From contig DASPFV010000091.1 in assembly GCA_035620975.1 (NCBI GenBank), positions 1 to 35,866 of the forward strand: a stretch of DNA of 35,866 nucleotides, in the 5' to 3' direction. The number at the start of each line of letters is the position of its first letter. Within the stretch, counting starts at the first letter, position 1. The notes below the pieces were generated by a model. The model made no database searches, had not been told where the DNA came from, and was given only the letters and a program-made list of their open reading frames with translations. A program made the translations under genes and the position numbers. The stretch is from DASPFV01 sp035620975. GTDB taxonomy: Bacteria; Acidobacteriota; Vicinamibacteria; Vicinamibacterales; 2-12-FULL-66-21. Below, piece by piece: positions 23,722-30,997 of this stretch.

Positions 23722-23770
23722 GGTTCCAGGTTCCAGGTTCCAGGTTGCCGGTTCCAGGTTCCGGGTTCCA
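23722..23770. repeat. Seven heptamer repeats (GGTTCCA)
   Basis: Seven head-to-tail heptamers, mostly GGTTCCA with GGTTGCC and GGTTCCG variants, in the 223-bp divergent spacer between the kinase and nuoI genes. Confidence 0.85.
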
Positions 23771-23826
23771 GGTTCGGTTCGGGGTCCGGAGTTACCCGTA
23801 CCAGGAAAACCAGGAACCCGAACCTC

Positions 23827-23875
23827 GAGCCCTGAGCCCTGAGCCCTGAGCCTTGAGCCCTGAGCCTTGAGCCTT
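23827..23875. repeat. Seven heptamer repeats (GAGCCCT/GAGCCTT)
   Basis: Four GAGCCCT and three GAGCCTT units head-to-tail, ending 13 bases before the nuoI -10 element. The same heptamer occurs, on the other strand, at 9016-9043. Confidence 0.9.
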
Positions 23876-23888
23876 GAACCGAACCTGT

Positions 23889-23894
23889 TATGAT
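23889..23894 (+). promoter_or_regulatory. Extended -10 TGT-TATGAT for nuoI
   Basis: TATGAT preceded by TGT (extended -10) ends six bases before the ATG at 23901, placing transcription start at the initiation codon. No Shine-Dalgarno. Inferred leaderless promoter. Confidence 0.65.
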
Positions 23895-23900
23895 TTCCGC

Positions 23901-24341
23901 ATGATCCGTCCGTTCCTCATCGGGTTCGCGACCACGCTCAAGCACATCTTCAAGAAGAAAATCACCGTCAACTACCCCGACGAGAAGGTGCCCGTCTTCC
24001 CGAAGTACCGCGGCAAACAGGTGCTGATGCGCGACGAGAACGGGCTCGAGAAGTGCGTCGCGTGCGGGCTGTGTGCAGTGGCCTGTCCGGCCGACGCCAT
24101 CTATCTCGAGGCGGCAGAGAACGACGGAACGGTCCAGGCCGGGCCCCGCTACGCCAAGGTCTACCAGATCCACAAGACGCGCTGCATCTTCTGCGGCTAC
24201 TGCGAGGAGGCCTGCCCCGTGTCGGCGATCTTCATGGGCAAGGACTACGAGCTCGCGGTGTACAGCAACAAGGACTTCATCTGGGACAAGCAGGATCTGC
24301 TCGTGCCCGCCGCGACGACGACGGCGGCCGCCGCGCAGTAG
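23901..24341 (+). CDS. nuoI: NADH-quinone oxidoreductase subunit I (2x[4Fe-4S] ferredoxin)
   Basis: 146-aa complex I peripheral-arm subunit carrying clusters N6a and N6b. Two ferredoxin motifs are complete: CVACGLCAVACPADAI and CIFCGYCEEACPVSAI. The N-terminal helix TTLKHIFKKKITVNYPDEK and the C-terminal DYELAVYSNKDFIWDKQDLL match NuoI, ending in an Ala-rich tail. It starts at ATG 23901 by promoter position. No other nuo gene is in the window; the neighbours are a phosphoesterase and a kinase operon, so this copy is detached from a complex I cluster. It could be the sole nuoI or a second copy feeding another complex. Confidence 0.92.
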   Translation: MIRPFLIGFATTLKHIFKKKITVNYPDEKVPVFPKYRGKQVLMRDENGLEKCVACGLCAVACPADAIYLEAAENDGTVQAGPRYAKVYQIHKTRCIFCGYCEEACPVSAIFMGKDYELAVYSNKDFIWDKQDLLVPAATTTAAAAQ

Positions 24342-24400
24342 CCCGCCAGCGGGTCTGGCGCCACCCCAGCTGCGGGAGCGCCTGAGGCGGCCTCCGCTCG

Positions 24401-25081
24401 ATGGCCGTTCTTTTCGGGGCTCTCGGCGATATCCACGGCGATTTCGCGTCGGTGAGACGGATCCAGCATCGCCACGAGGACGTGGCGTTCTGGATCTGCG
24501 TGGGCGATCTCGCCGACGACGCGGGGCGGTACGAGCCGCTGGAGGGCCCCCTGCACTGGATCAAGGGGAACAACGAGAACTTCGACGCGATTGCCGCCGG
24601 CGATCTGCCGCGCAACCTGTTCTACCTTCCGAACGGCCTCCCCCGCGTCGTGTCGCAGCTGACCATCGCGGGCCTTGGCGGCACGCTCGCACCGAGCCTG
24701 TACGAGATGCCCGCCGCGGCGCTGCCGCATCCCGAGAAATCCACGCCGCGGGCGACGGCGCTGGCAGACAGGCGGCGCCACTTCGTCCGGGAAGAGGTGG
24801 AGGCGTGCAAGGCCCTGCGGGGGGTGGACGTGTTCCTCACACACGAGGCGCCGCGACCCTACCCCGTCGGCACGGGTGCCGGCCGTCGCAACGATGCAGG
24901 CAAGACCCCGGTGAACGAGGTTCTCGCCGCCATGCAGCCGCGCCTTCATCTGTTCGGGCACCATCATCGCTTCACGGAGTCCATGCGACAGGGCGTCCGG
25001 TCGGTCGGGCTCGACCTCGTGTCGCGGTCCTACCTGATCCTGGAGTCGGGGACGCTCGAGTACGAGCACCGGCCGACCTGA
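24401..25081 (+). CDS. Metallophosphoesterase (calcineurin-like)
   Basis: 226-aa cytoplasmic dinuclear metal phosphoesterase. Metal ligands appear in order: GDIHGDF near the N-terminus, CVGDLAD, KGNNENFD (GNxE-like), FLTHEAP and LFGHHH. Reaction class is phosphate ester or diester hydrolysis; the substrate cannot be deduced. It follows nuoI by 59 bases and precedes the methyltransferase/reductase fusion by 71 bases. The start ATG is the first in frame. Confidence 0.88.
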   Translation: MAVLFGALGDIHGDFASVRRIQHRHEDVAFWICVGDLADDAGRYEPLEGPLHWIKGNNENFDAIAAGDLPRNLFYLPNGLPRVVSQLTIAGLGGTLAPSLYEMPAAALPHPEKSTPRATALADRRRHFVREEVEACKALRGVDVFLTHEAPRPYPVGTGAGRRNDAGKTPVNEVLAAMQPRLHLFGHHHRFTESMRQGVRSVGLDLVSRSYLILESGTLEYEHRPT

Positions 25082-25126
25082 GCTACGATCGGACGGATCC
25101 CCGGGTCAGCCGGACCGTGCCGGGGT

Positions 25127-25143
25127 GTGGGGCGGCGCCCCAC
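25127..25143 (+). terminator. Strong hairpin between the phosphoesterase and metH/metF-like genes
   Basis: GTGGGGCG-G-CGCCCCAC is a perfect 8-bp inverted repeat followed by GTTTA, 45 bases after the phosphoesterase stop and nine before the next ATG. It is a possible weak terminator; it would also lie in the 5' leader of any read-through transcript. Confidence 0.4.
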
Positions 25144-25152
25144 GTTTAGACA

Positions 25153-27000
25153 ATGACGAAACCTTCCTTCCGGGACGAGATCGATCGGCGGGTCCTCGTG
25201 TGCGACGGCGCGATGGGCACGATGCTGTACGCGAAGGGCATCTTCCTGAACCGGTCGTTCGACGAGCTGAACCTCACGCAGCCCGATCTCGTGGCCGAGG
25301 TGCACCAGCAGTACGTCCGCGCCGGCGCGGACGTGATTGAAACGAACACGTTCGGCGCCAACCGCGTCAAGCTGGGGGCGTTCGGCCTGAGCGACCGGGT
25401 GCACGCGCTCAACGTGCAGGGTGCGCGGATCGCGCGGCACGCGGCGCGCGACCAGGCGTGGGTCGCCGGCGCCATGGGTCCGCTCGGCATCCGGATCGAG
25501 CCCTGGGGCCGGACGGGCGTGGCGGACGCGGAAGCGTTCTTCGTCGAGCAGGCGAGGGCGCTGCTGGAAGGGGGCGTCGAGCTGTTCGTCCTCGAGACGT
25601 TCCGCGACGTCAACGAGATCGGCGCGGCCATCCGCGCCGTTCGATCGATCTGCGATCTGCCGGTCGTGGCACAGGTCACGACCGAGGAGGACGGCAACAC
25701 GCTGGACGGCGCGGCGCCGGAGATGTTCGTGCCCGAGCTCGAGCGGTACGGCGCGGACGTCGTCGGCCTCAACTGCAGCGTGGGACCGGCTGCGATGCTC
25801 GAAACGATCGAGCGCATGGCGCGCGTCGCCCGCGTGCGCCTGTCGGCGCAGCCCAACGCCGGACGGCCGCGCGAGATCGAGGGCCGCAACATCTATCTCT
25901 GCTCGCCGGAGTACATGGCGTCGTATGCGCGGCGCTTCATCAACCATGGCGTGCGGCTGGTCGGAGGCTGCTGCGGAACCTCTCCCGAGCACATCCGTCA
26001 CATCAAGTCCGCGGTTCGTGCGTCGACGCCGGCCCCGATCGCGCGGACGGCGCGCGGCGCGGGTGGCGCCGACGCGCTGCAGGCTGCGATGCCGCCGGTC
26101 GGCCGCGCCGAGAAGTCGCGGATGGCCAACGGCCTCGCACGCGGGGCTTTCGTCGTCAGCGTGGAGCTGGTCCCGCCGCGTGGACATCACGCGCATCCGC
26201 TCGTCGAGACGGCCCGCCAGCTGCGCATCCATGGGGTGGACCTCGTCAATATTCCCGACAACCCGCGGGCGAGCGGCCGGATGAGCGCGCTCGCGGCGGC
26301 CGTGATGATTCAGCAGCAGTCGGGCGTCGAGACGATCCTGCATTACGCCTGCCGCGATCGGAACCTGCTCGGCATGCAATCGGACCTGCTGGGCGCGCAC
26401 GCGATGGGGGTCCGGAACGTACTGCTCGTCACCGGCGACCCGCCGCGCGTCGGCGACTATCCGGACGCGACGGCCGTCTTCGATGTCGATTCCATCGGGC
26501 TCACGAACGTCGTCGCGCGGCTCAACCGGGGGCTGGACATCGGCGGCCAGACCATCGGCCAGCCGTCAGCATTCCACATCGGCGTGGCGGTGAACCCGGG
26601 AGCCCTGGACCCGGACGCGGAGCTCCGGCGGTTTGAGTACAAAGTGGAGGCGGGCGCGGAGTTCGCCATTACACAGCCGGTATTCGACGTCCCGCTGTTC
26701 ACCGGCTTCCTGGACCGGATTGCCGGCGCGCGCATCCCCGTGCTCGCGGCCGTGACGCCGCTCGAAAGCCTCCGTCACGCCGAATTCATGGCCAACGAGG
26801 TGCCGGGTGTGCGCGTGCCGGACGAGGTCGTCGAGCGGATGCGGCGAGCCGAAGCGGCCGGGCGAGCGCGTCAGGAGGGGCTCGCGATTGCCCGCGAAGT
26901 CGTGGCCGCCGTGCGGCCGCTCGTGCAGGGGCTGCAGATATCGACCGCCGCCGGGGCAGCCGACCTGGCGCTCGAGATGCTGGATGCGATCCATGTGTAG
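25153..27000 (+). CDS. Bifunctional homocysteine S-methyltransferase / methylenetetrahydrofolate reductase
   Basis: 615-aa fusion. Residues ~1-300 are a homocysteine S-methyltransferase barrel: LVCDGAMGTMLYAKG, GADVIETNTFGANRVKL and three zinc cysteines, Cys208 (LNCSVGP) and Cys273-Cys274 (GGCCGTSPEHI). Residues ~325-615 are a MetF-type FAD reductase: FVVSVELVPPRGHHA, VLLVTGDPPRVGDYPD, FHIGVAVNPGA and AEFAITQPVFD. The arrangement is that of Bacillus YitJ. It would reduce methylene-THF and provide methyl groups for methionine, hence SAM, which the adjacent methyltransferases consume. No cobalamin-binding domain is present in this protein. Confidence 0.93.
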   Translation: MTKPSFRDEIDRRVLVCDGAMGTMLYAKGIFLNRSFDELNLTQPDLVAEVHQQYVRAGADVIETNTFGANRVKLGAFGLSDRVHALNVQGARIARHAARDQAWVAGAMGPLGIRIEPWGRTGVADAEAFFVEQARALLEGGVELFVLETFRDVNEIGAAIRAVRSICDLPVVAQVTTEEDGNTLDGAAPEMFVPELERYGADVVGLNCSVGPAAMLETIERMARVARVRLSAQPNAGRPREIEGRNIYLCSPEYMASYARRFINHGVRLVGGCCGTSPEHIRHIKSAVRASTPAPIARTARGAGGADALQAAMPPVGRAEKSRMANGLARGAFVVSVELVPPRGHHAHPLVETARQLRIHGVDLVNIPDNPRASGRMSALAAAVMIQQQSGVETILHYACRDRNLLGMQSDLLGAHAMGVRNVLLVTGDPPRVGDYPDATAVFDVDSIGLTNVVARLNRGLDIGGQTIGQPSAFHIGVAVNPGALDPDAELRRFEYKVEAGAEFAITQPVFDVPLFTGFLDRIAGARIPVLAAVTPLESLRHAEFMANEVPGVRVPDEVVERMRRAEAAGRARQEGLAIAREVVAAVRPLVQGLQISTAAGAADLALEMLDAIHV

Positions 27001-27014
27001 CGCGAGCTGCCCAC

Positions 27015-27043
27015 TTGCCGTTGATGAGCTGCCGCGTTATAGT
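27015..27043 (+). promoter_or_regulatory. Promoter TTGCCG-N17-TATAGT for the phospholipid methyltransferase pair
   Basis: A -35 TTGCCG (27015-27020) and -10 TATAGT (27038-27043) with ideal 17-bp spacing, nearly the same hexamers as the carD promoter. The leader to 27115 is about 65 bases and contains a small CTCGC-N5-GCGAG hairpin. Confidence 0.7.
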
Positions 27044-27114
27044 CCCGTGTCGGTTTGATTCTTGCTCGCAGGTGGCGAGAACAGGTGCCCTGATCGCTGA
27101 TTCCCGATCCTGTG

Positions 27115-27822
27115 ATGACTGAACCGCACCGGCGATCGATCAAGACATCAACCGCTTCATCGAGCTCTCGGACCCGGACGCGGTCACCCTCCGAACACCT
27201 GTTGTTTCTCGGCCGCTTCGTTCGCAATCCGGCGCGCGTCGGCGCCATCCTCCCGAGCTCAGTGCGGCTGGCACGAAGTATGGTCGAGGGGACGGAACCG
27301 TCGCCGGGTATCCGCGTGGCCGAGCTCGGCGCCGGAACGGGACGGATCACAGCCGAGATCGCGCGCTGGCTGCCCGCAGACGGGCTGGCTCTGGCCATCG
27401 ACATCGATCAGGTGTTCGTGACCGAGCTCACGGATCGCTGGCCGCGCGTCGAGGCCGTGTCTGCCCGGGCCGAGCACCTGGTCGATCTGCTCAGAGCACG
27501 CGGGCTCGGCCCTCTGGACCACATCTTCTCGGGGCTGCCCTTCGCCAGCCTGCCCATGGCGACGACACAGCGGATCCTGTATGCCGTCTTCCGTTCGCTC
27601 CGGGAGGGCGGCACGTTCACGACGTTCCAGTACGTCCACGCGTGGCGATTCCCTTCGGCGACGCGGTTCCGGCGTGCGGCCACCCGGCGGCTGGGCGCCC
27701 CACCGACGTACCAGTTCGTCGGCGCCAACGTGCCACCGGCAATCGTGCTGCGCTGGCGCAAGGCAGTCGAGGATTCGGACACGGCCGCACGCTCCGGTCG
27801 TGCCGAGATCGAGAGGCCGTAG
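27115..27822 (+). CDS. Phospholipid N-methyltransferase, Sinorhizobium PmtA-like
   Basis: 235-aa SAM-dependent enzyme. The N-terminal ~25 residues are Ser/Arg-rich, then HLLFLGRFVRNPARVGAILP SSVRLARSM, the segment typical of COG3963 phospholipid N-methyltransferases, which methylate phosphatidylethanolamine toward phosphatidylcholine. Motif I is VAELGAGTGRITAEIA; later DHIFSGLPFASLP and a C-terminal FVGANVPPAIVLRWRK. It also resembles rRNA adenine dimethylases in fold, a common misannotation. GTG 27112 and ATG 27115 are both possible starts. Its TAG overlaps the GTG of the next gene (TAGTG), so the two are coupled. It may draw on SAM from the methionine pathway encoded upstream. Confidence 0.82.
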   Translation: MTEPHRRSIKTSTASSSSRTRTRSPSEHLLFLGRFVRNPARVGAILPSSVRLARSMVEGTEPSPGIRVAELGAGTGRITAEIARWLPADGLALAIDIDQVFVTELTDRWPRVEAVSARAEHLVDLLRARGLGPLDHIFSGLPFASLPMATTQRILYAVFRSLREGGTFTTFQYVHAWRFPSATRFRRAATRRLGAPPTYQFVGANVPPAIVLRWRKAVEDSDTAARSGRAEIERP

Positions 27823-28526
27823 TGATTACGCTGTTCGGTGACCGGAAGCCCGCGCAGGACGACGACCTCCTCACAGGGGGTGCAGGCGCGGCCCAGTTGT
27901 CCGCGGCCGCCGTCGAGAACGACTTCGTCGAGGGCGTCTACCAGAAGCTGGCCTCGATTTACGACTTCGCGTTCGGGCCGGCCCTGCATCCCGGACGGCT
28001 GCGGGCGATCGAGCACATGAACATCCAGCCCGGCGAGCGCGTCCTGGAAGTCGGTGTCGGGACGGGCATCAATCTCGCGCTCTACCCGAAAGACGCCCTG
28101 ATCACCGGGATCGACTTCTCCGAGCCCATGCTCGAGAAGGCGCGCGAGCGTGTCGCCCGCAAGGGGCTCCGGCGGCTCCGCCTGCTCCAGATGGACGCGG
28201 CCGACCTCAAGTTCGCCGACGACGCCTTCGACATCGTCTACGCGCCGTACCTGATCAGCGTCGTGCCGGATCCGGTCAGAGTGGCGCGCGAGATGCGGCG
28301 TGTCTGCCGATCGGGCGGACGCATCGTCTTCCTGAACCACTTCCTGAGCACCAACCCCGTCCTCTCGCGGATCGAACGGTCAATCTCGCCGCTGACCGTG
28401 CACATCGGCTTCAAATCGGATCTCGACCAGACCGCGCTGCTGGCGCAGGCCAGGCTCACGGCCGTGTCAATCGAGAAGGTCAATGTGCCGCGGATCTGGT
28501 CGCTCGTGACCTGCATCAAGAACTAG
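27822..28526 (+). CDS. Phosphatidylethanolamine N-methyltransferase, Rhodobacter PmtA-like
   Basis: 234-aa class I methyltransferase of the UbiE-like/Rhodobacter PmtA type. VEGVYQKLASIYDFAFGPAL near residue 40 is the family's substrate-side helix; motif I VLEVGVGTGINLALYP, acidic loop ITGIDFSEPMLEKARERV, LLQMDAADLKFADDAFDIVY, the post-motif PYLISVVPDPVRVAREMRRV and GGRIVFLNHF follow. It differs in lineage from the preceding Sinorhizobium-like enzyme although both are predicted to act on the same lipid. GTG 27822 shares its first base with the upstream stop. A quinone or other lipid substrate remains possible. Confidence 0.8.
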   Translation: MITLFGDRKPAQDDDLLTGGAGAAQLSAAAVENDFVEGVYQKLASIYDFAFGPALHPGRLRAIEHMNIQPGERVLEVGVGTGINLALYPKDALITGIDFSEPMLEKARERVARKGLRRLRLLQMDAADLKFADDAFDIVYAPYLISVVPDPVRVAREMRRVCRSGGRIVFLNHFLSTNPVLSRIERSISPLTVHIGFKSDLDQTALLAQARLTAVSIEKVNVPRIWSLVTCIKN

Positions 28527-28562
28527 GACACCAGGTGGGCTGCGGGTGGTGACTGGTCGGTT

Positions 28563-28604
28563 CTGAGTTCCGAGATTTGTGTGCTGAGTTCTGAGGTCTG
28601 AGTC
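28563..28604. repeat. Degenerate heptamer repeats (CTGAGTT-like)
   Basis: Six consecutive heptamers (two CTGAGTT, plus CTGAGGT, CTGAGTC and two divergent units) lie in the 119-bp spacer between convergent genes. It is the same period-7 style as the other spacers. No T-rich terminator is seen. Confidence 0.65.
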
Positions 28605-28645
28605 GCTGGCCGGCGGCGCGTCGGTTGCGCCCTTCAGGCCGCAGC

Positions 28646-30997
28646 TCAGGGAATGGACCTGGTCACGACGGGCGTTGCCGCCTCGCGATCGCGCGGATCG
28701 TAAATCGCGACCGGGATCTTTCCCGCTGCCACGGCACCGGGGGGCCAGTCCAGGCGTCCCAGCCGATTGCCGGCCGCATACCGCTCACGGAAGCCGGCTT
28801 CCTCCCACCGCTCCAGCACGAAATACGGCTCGTACCCCGCCGCCTGCAGGTGCGCGACGATCGAGTCGAGGCGCCCTTCCGGCAGCAGGTCCCAGCGCAG
28901 GATCTCGCGGTGGCCGTAGAACCGCAGGCTGCCGCTGTGCTGCATCGCCACGAACACCGCGCGCCGCGGGAAGGACGTGCGCACGAAGTCGCCGATTCTC
29001 CGATACCGGTTCTCGAAGCCCGCCAGGTCGACGTTGGCGAGGCCGATCTCGAACCAGGCGCCGTGGACGACGAGCAGGCTCAGCAGCACGAGGCCCAGCA
29101 GGCGTGGAGCCAGTGTCCGGCGCACGGCGTACACCAGCACGCTGGCCGTCAGCGCAAACAGGGCGGGATACGAGGGCAGCACGAATCGCAGATACTCCCA
29201 GGTTTCGAACGGGAGGTAGGGGAGGTAGGCCGCCCAGACGAGCGCGCAGAAGACCAGCAGGAATCCCGCGACCCGCGCTCGCGCCTCGAGAACGAGCGGC
29301 GCGGCCACGGCCGCCGCGATGAGCGGGGTCGCCGTCGAGGCGAGCCAGACGGGATATCGCTGCAGGTTCGGGACGATGTGCGCTTGCGAGAAGAGGTACT
29401 CGAACGGTCCGTATCCCGACCTGACCGGTGACCCGTACCAGTAGCTGAACGTCGCCGCGACGATGCCGGCCGCCGCTGCTGTGAGGAGGGCGAAGATGCC
29501 GAGCGCGAGGACATGATCGCGCCTCGAGCCGGCTCCCTTCCAGATCCGCCAGAGCCACGGAAGCGCGACGGCCCCGGCGAGCGGCGCCAGATTCGGCCTG
29601 GTCAGGATCGCTGCCGCCGCGCAGACACCGGCGAGTGCGGCGCCCATGCGTGTGCCGTGAAGGGCGGCTGCCACCGCACCGGTCCAGAAGGCCGCAGCGG
29701 GCACGTCGCTCATAGGCGTGAGGCTCGCGACCACCCAGGGCGGCGTCGTGGCCATCCAGCATGCTGCAAAGCACCCCGCCACGTCGCCGAGCAGCCGGCG
29801 TCCGAGCAGGAACGTCAGCCAGATCGTTGCGCCAGCGAGCAGGGGAACGACGGCGTAGACCGCTTCGCTGCCGCCGACGCGCCGGAACGCGGCCATCAGC
29901 AGGGGCAGCCCGGGCGCGTAGGACGGCACGATTCGGCCGCGCTCGCCGGATGTCGGGGCGGGTACGTAGCCGAGCGGCGTGGCGGCCCAGTCGCCGACGT
30001 CAGCCGGCAGGTGCCGCGCGATCGGCACGCGGTCGCTCATCCTGCCTTCCGCCCAGAGCGCTGCCTGGCTCACGTAGCCGTAGGAGTCGGCGCCGCCGGC
30101 CACGTGAGTGCCCTGCCGCCACGCGAAGCCGGTTGCCGCCACTGACACGAGCATGGCGATGGCCGCCGGCAGAGGCCGCCAGCATGCGAACGCGCCGAGG
30201 CCTCGACCGCCTGCCGTCGCATACGGCGCCGTCCGTTGCACGACCGTCACTGCCGTCCCGGCGAGGAGCCGCAGTCCCGCTATCGTCCACTCCGCGTACA
30301 GGACCGCGACGGCCAGACCGTACGTGTGCCACGAGAGCAAGAGCCGGTACTTCGTGAACCGGGGGGTTCCGAGCACAGCCGCGAACACCAGAAGCACGAG
30401 CGCGGCAAGCGTGCGACGTGCCAGACGAAGGCGGCCATCTGCGGGCCAGGAGAGCCGTGGCCGCAGCAGCACGAGGATCAGGAACACCGGGAGGAGCACG
30501 CTCAGCGGAACCCTGGGAATGCCCCCCCGTTCGCGAGGCACGACGACGAAGCTGAAGACGCCTCTCGAGAAGCCGTACACGTTCGCGAACTCGACGTAGG
30601 TCACGGCCCAGCCGGGCGGCCCGCCTCGCAGCAGGAGCTGACTTCCCGTCGCTGCCTGCACCCGCACCGCAGCGTTCACTCGCACCTCGCGGCCGGCCGG
30701 CACGTCCACCTCGACGAGCCGAACGCCATCCAGAATCACGGCGATCCGGCTCGCAGCGGCTCCGCCCTGAAGGCGGACGATGAGAGCTGCCGGTTCTGCA
30801 GCGAGCGGAGACAGATCGGGCAGCGGGATCGCGAGCGACGTGCCCTGCGCGGGCGAGGGCTCGGTCACCACACGGAGACGCACGCGCTCGAGTCCGGTGT
30901 GCACGCCCAGCGCCAGTGACGCCACGCATACAGCCGCCAGCACCAGGGAGAGCGGCGTCACTGCTCCGAACGGGCCGCGGGCCGTCCCGCCAGTCAC
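28646..30997 (-). CDS. GT-C membrane glycosyltransferase (ArnT/PMT-like) with N-terminal beta module
   Basis: 783-aa polytopic inner-membrane protein. One TM helix (~15-35) is followed by an extracytoplasmic beta module of ~120 residues ending in ANVYGFSRG (GFSRG 142-146). Then come many TM helices. The first large loop has AGGADSYGYVSQAALWAEGR with candidate catalytic Asp304, and SYAPGLPLLMAAFRRVGG, as in lipid-linked-sugar GT-C enzymes. The C-terminal ~100 residues form a soluble domain (RAVFVAMQHSGSLRFYGHRE, ILRWDLLPEGRLDSIVAHLQ). GTG 30997 overlaps the upstream stop (GTGA). It is a paralogue of the preceding gene product. Donor and acceptor are unknown. Confidence 0.82.
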   Translation of the reverse strand: MTGGTARGPFGAVTPLSLVLAAVCVASLALGVHTGLERVRLRVVTEPSPAQGTSLAIPLPDLSPLAAEPAALIVRLQGGAAASRIAVILDGVRLVEVDVPAGREVRVNAAVRVQAATGSQLLLRGGPPGWAVTYVEFANVYGFSRGVFSFVVVPRERGGIPRVPLSVLLPVFLILVLLRPRLSWPADGRLRLARRTLAALVLLVFAAVLGTPRFTKYRLLLSWHTYGLAVAVLYAEWTIAGLRLLAGTAVTVVQRTAPYATAGGRGLGAFACWRPLPAAIAMLVSVAATGFAWRQGTHVAGGADSYGYVSQAALWAEGRMSDRVPIARHLPADVGDWAATPLGYVPAPTSGERGRIVPSYAPGLPLLMAAFRRVGGSEAVYAVVPLLAGATIWLTFLLGRRLLGDVAGCFAACWMATTPPWVVASLTPMSDVPAAAFWTGAVAAALHGTRMGAALAGVCAAAAILTRPNLAPLAGAVALPWLWRIWKGAGSRRDHVLALGIFALLTAAAAGIVAATFSYWYGSPVRSGYGPFEYLFSQAHIVPNLQRYPVWLASTATPLIAAAVAAPLVLEARARVAGFLLVFCALVWAAYLPYLPFETWEYLRFVLPSYPALFALTASVLVYAVRRTLAPRLLGLVLLSLLVVHGAWFEIGLANVDLAGFENRYRRIGDFVRTSFPRRAVFVAMQHSGSLRFYGHREILRWDLLPEGRLDSIVAHLQAAGYEPYFVLERWEEAGFRERYAAGNRLGRLDWPPGAVAAGKIPVAIYDPRDREAATPVVTRSIP

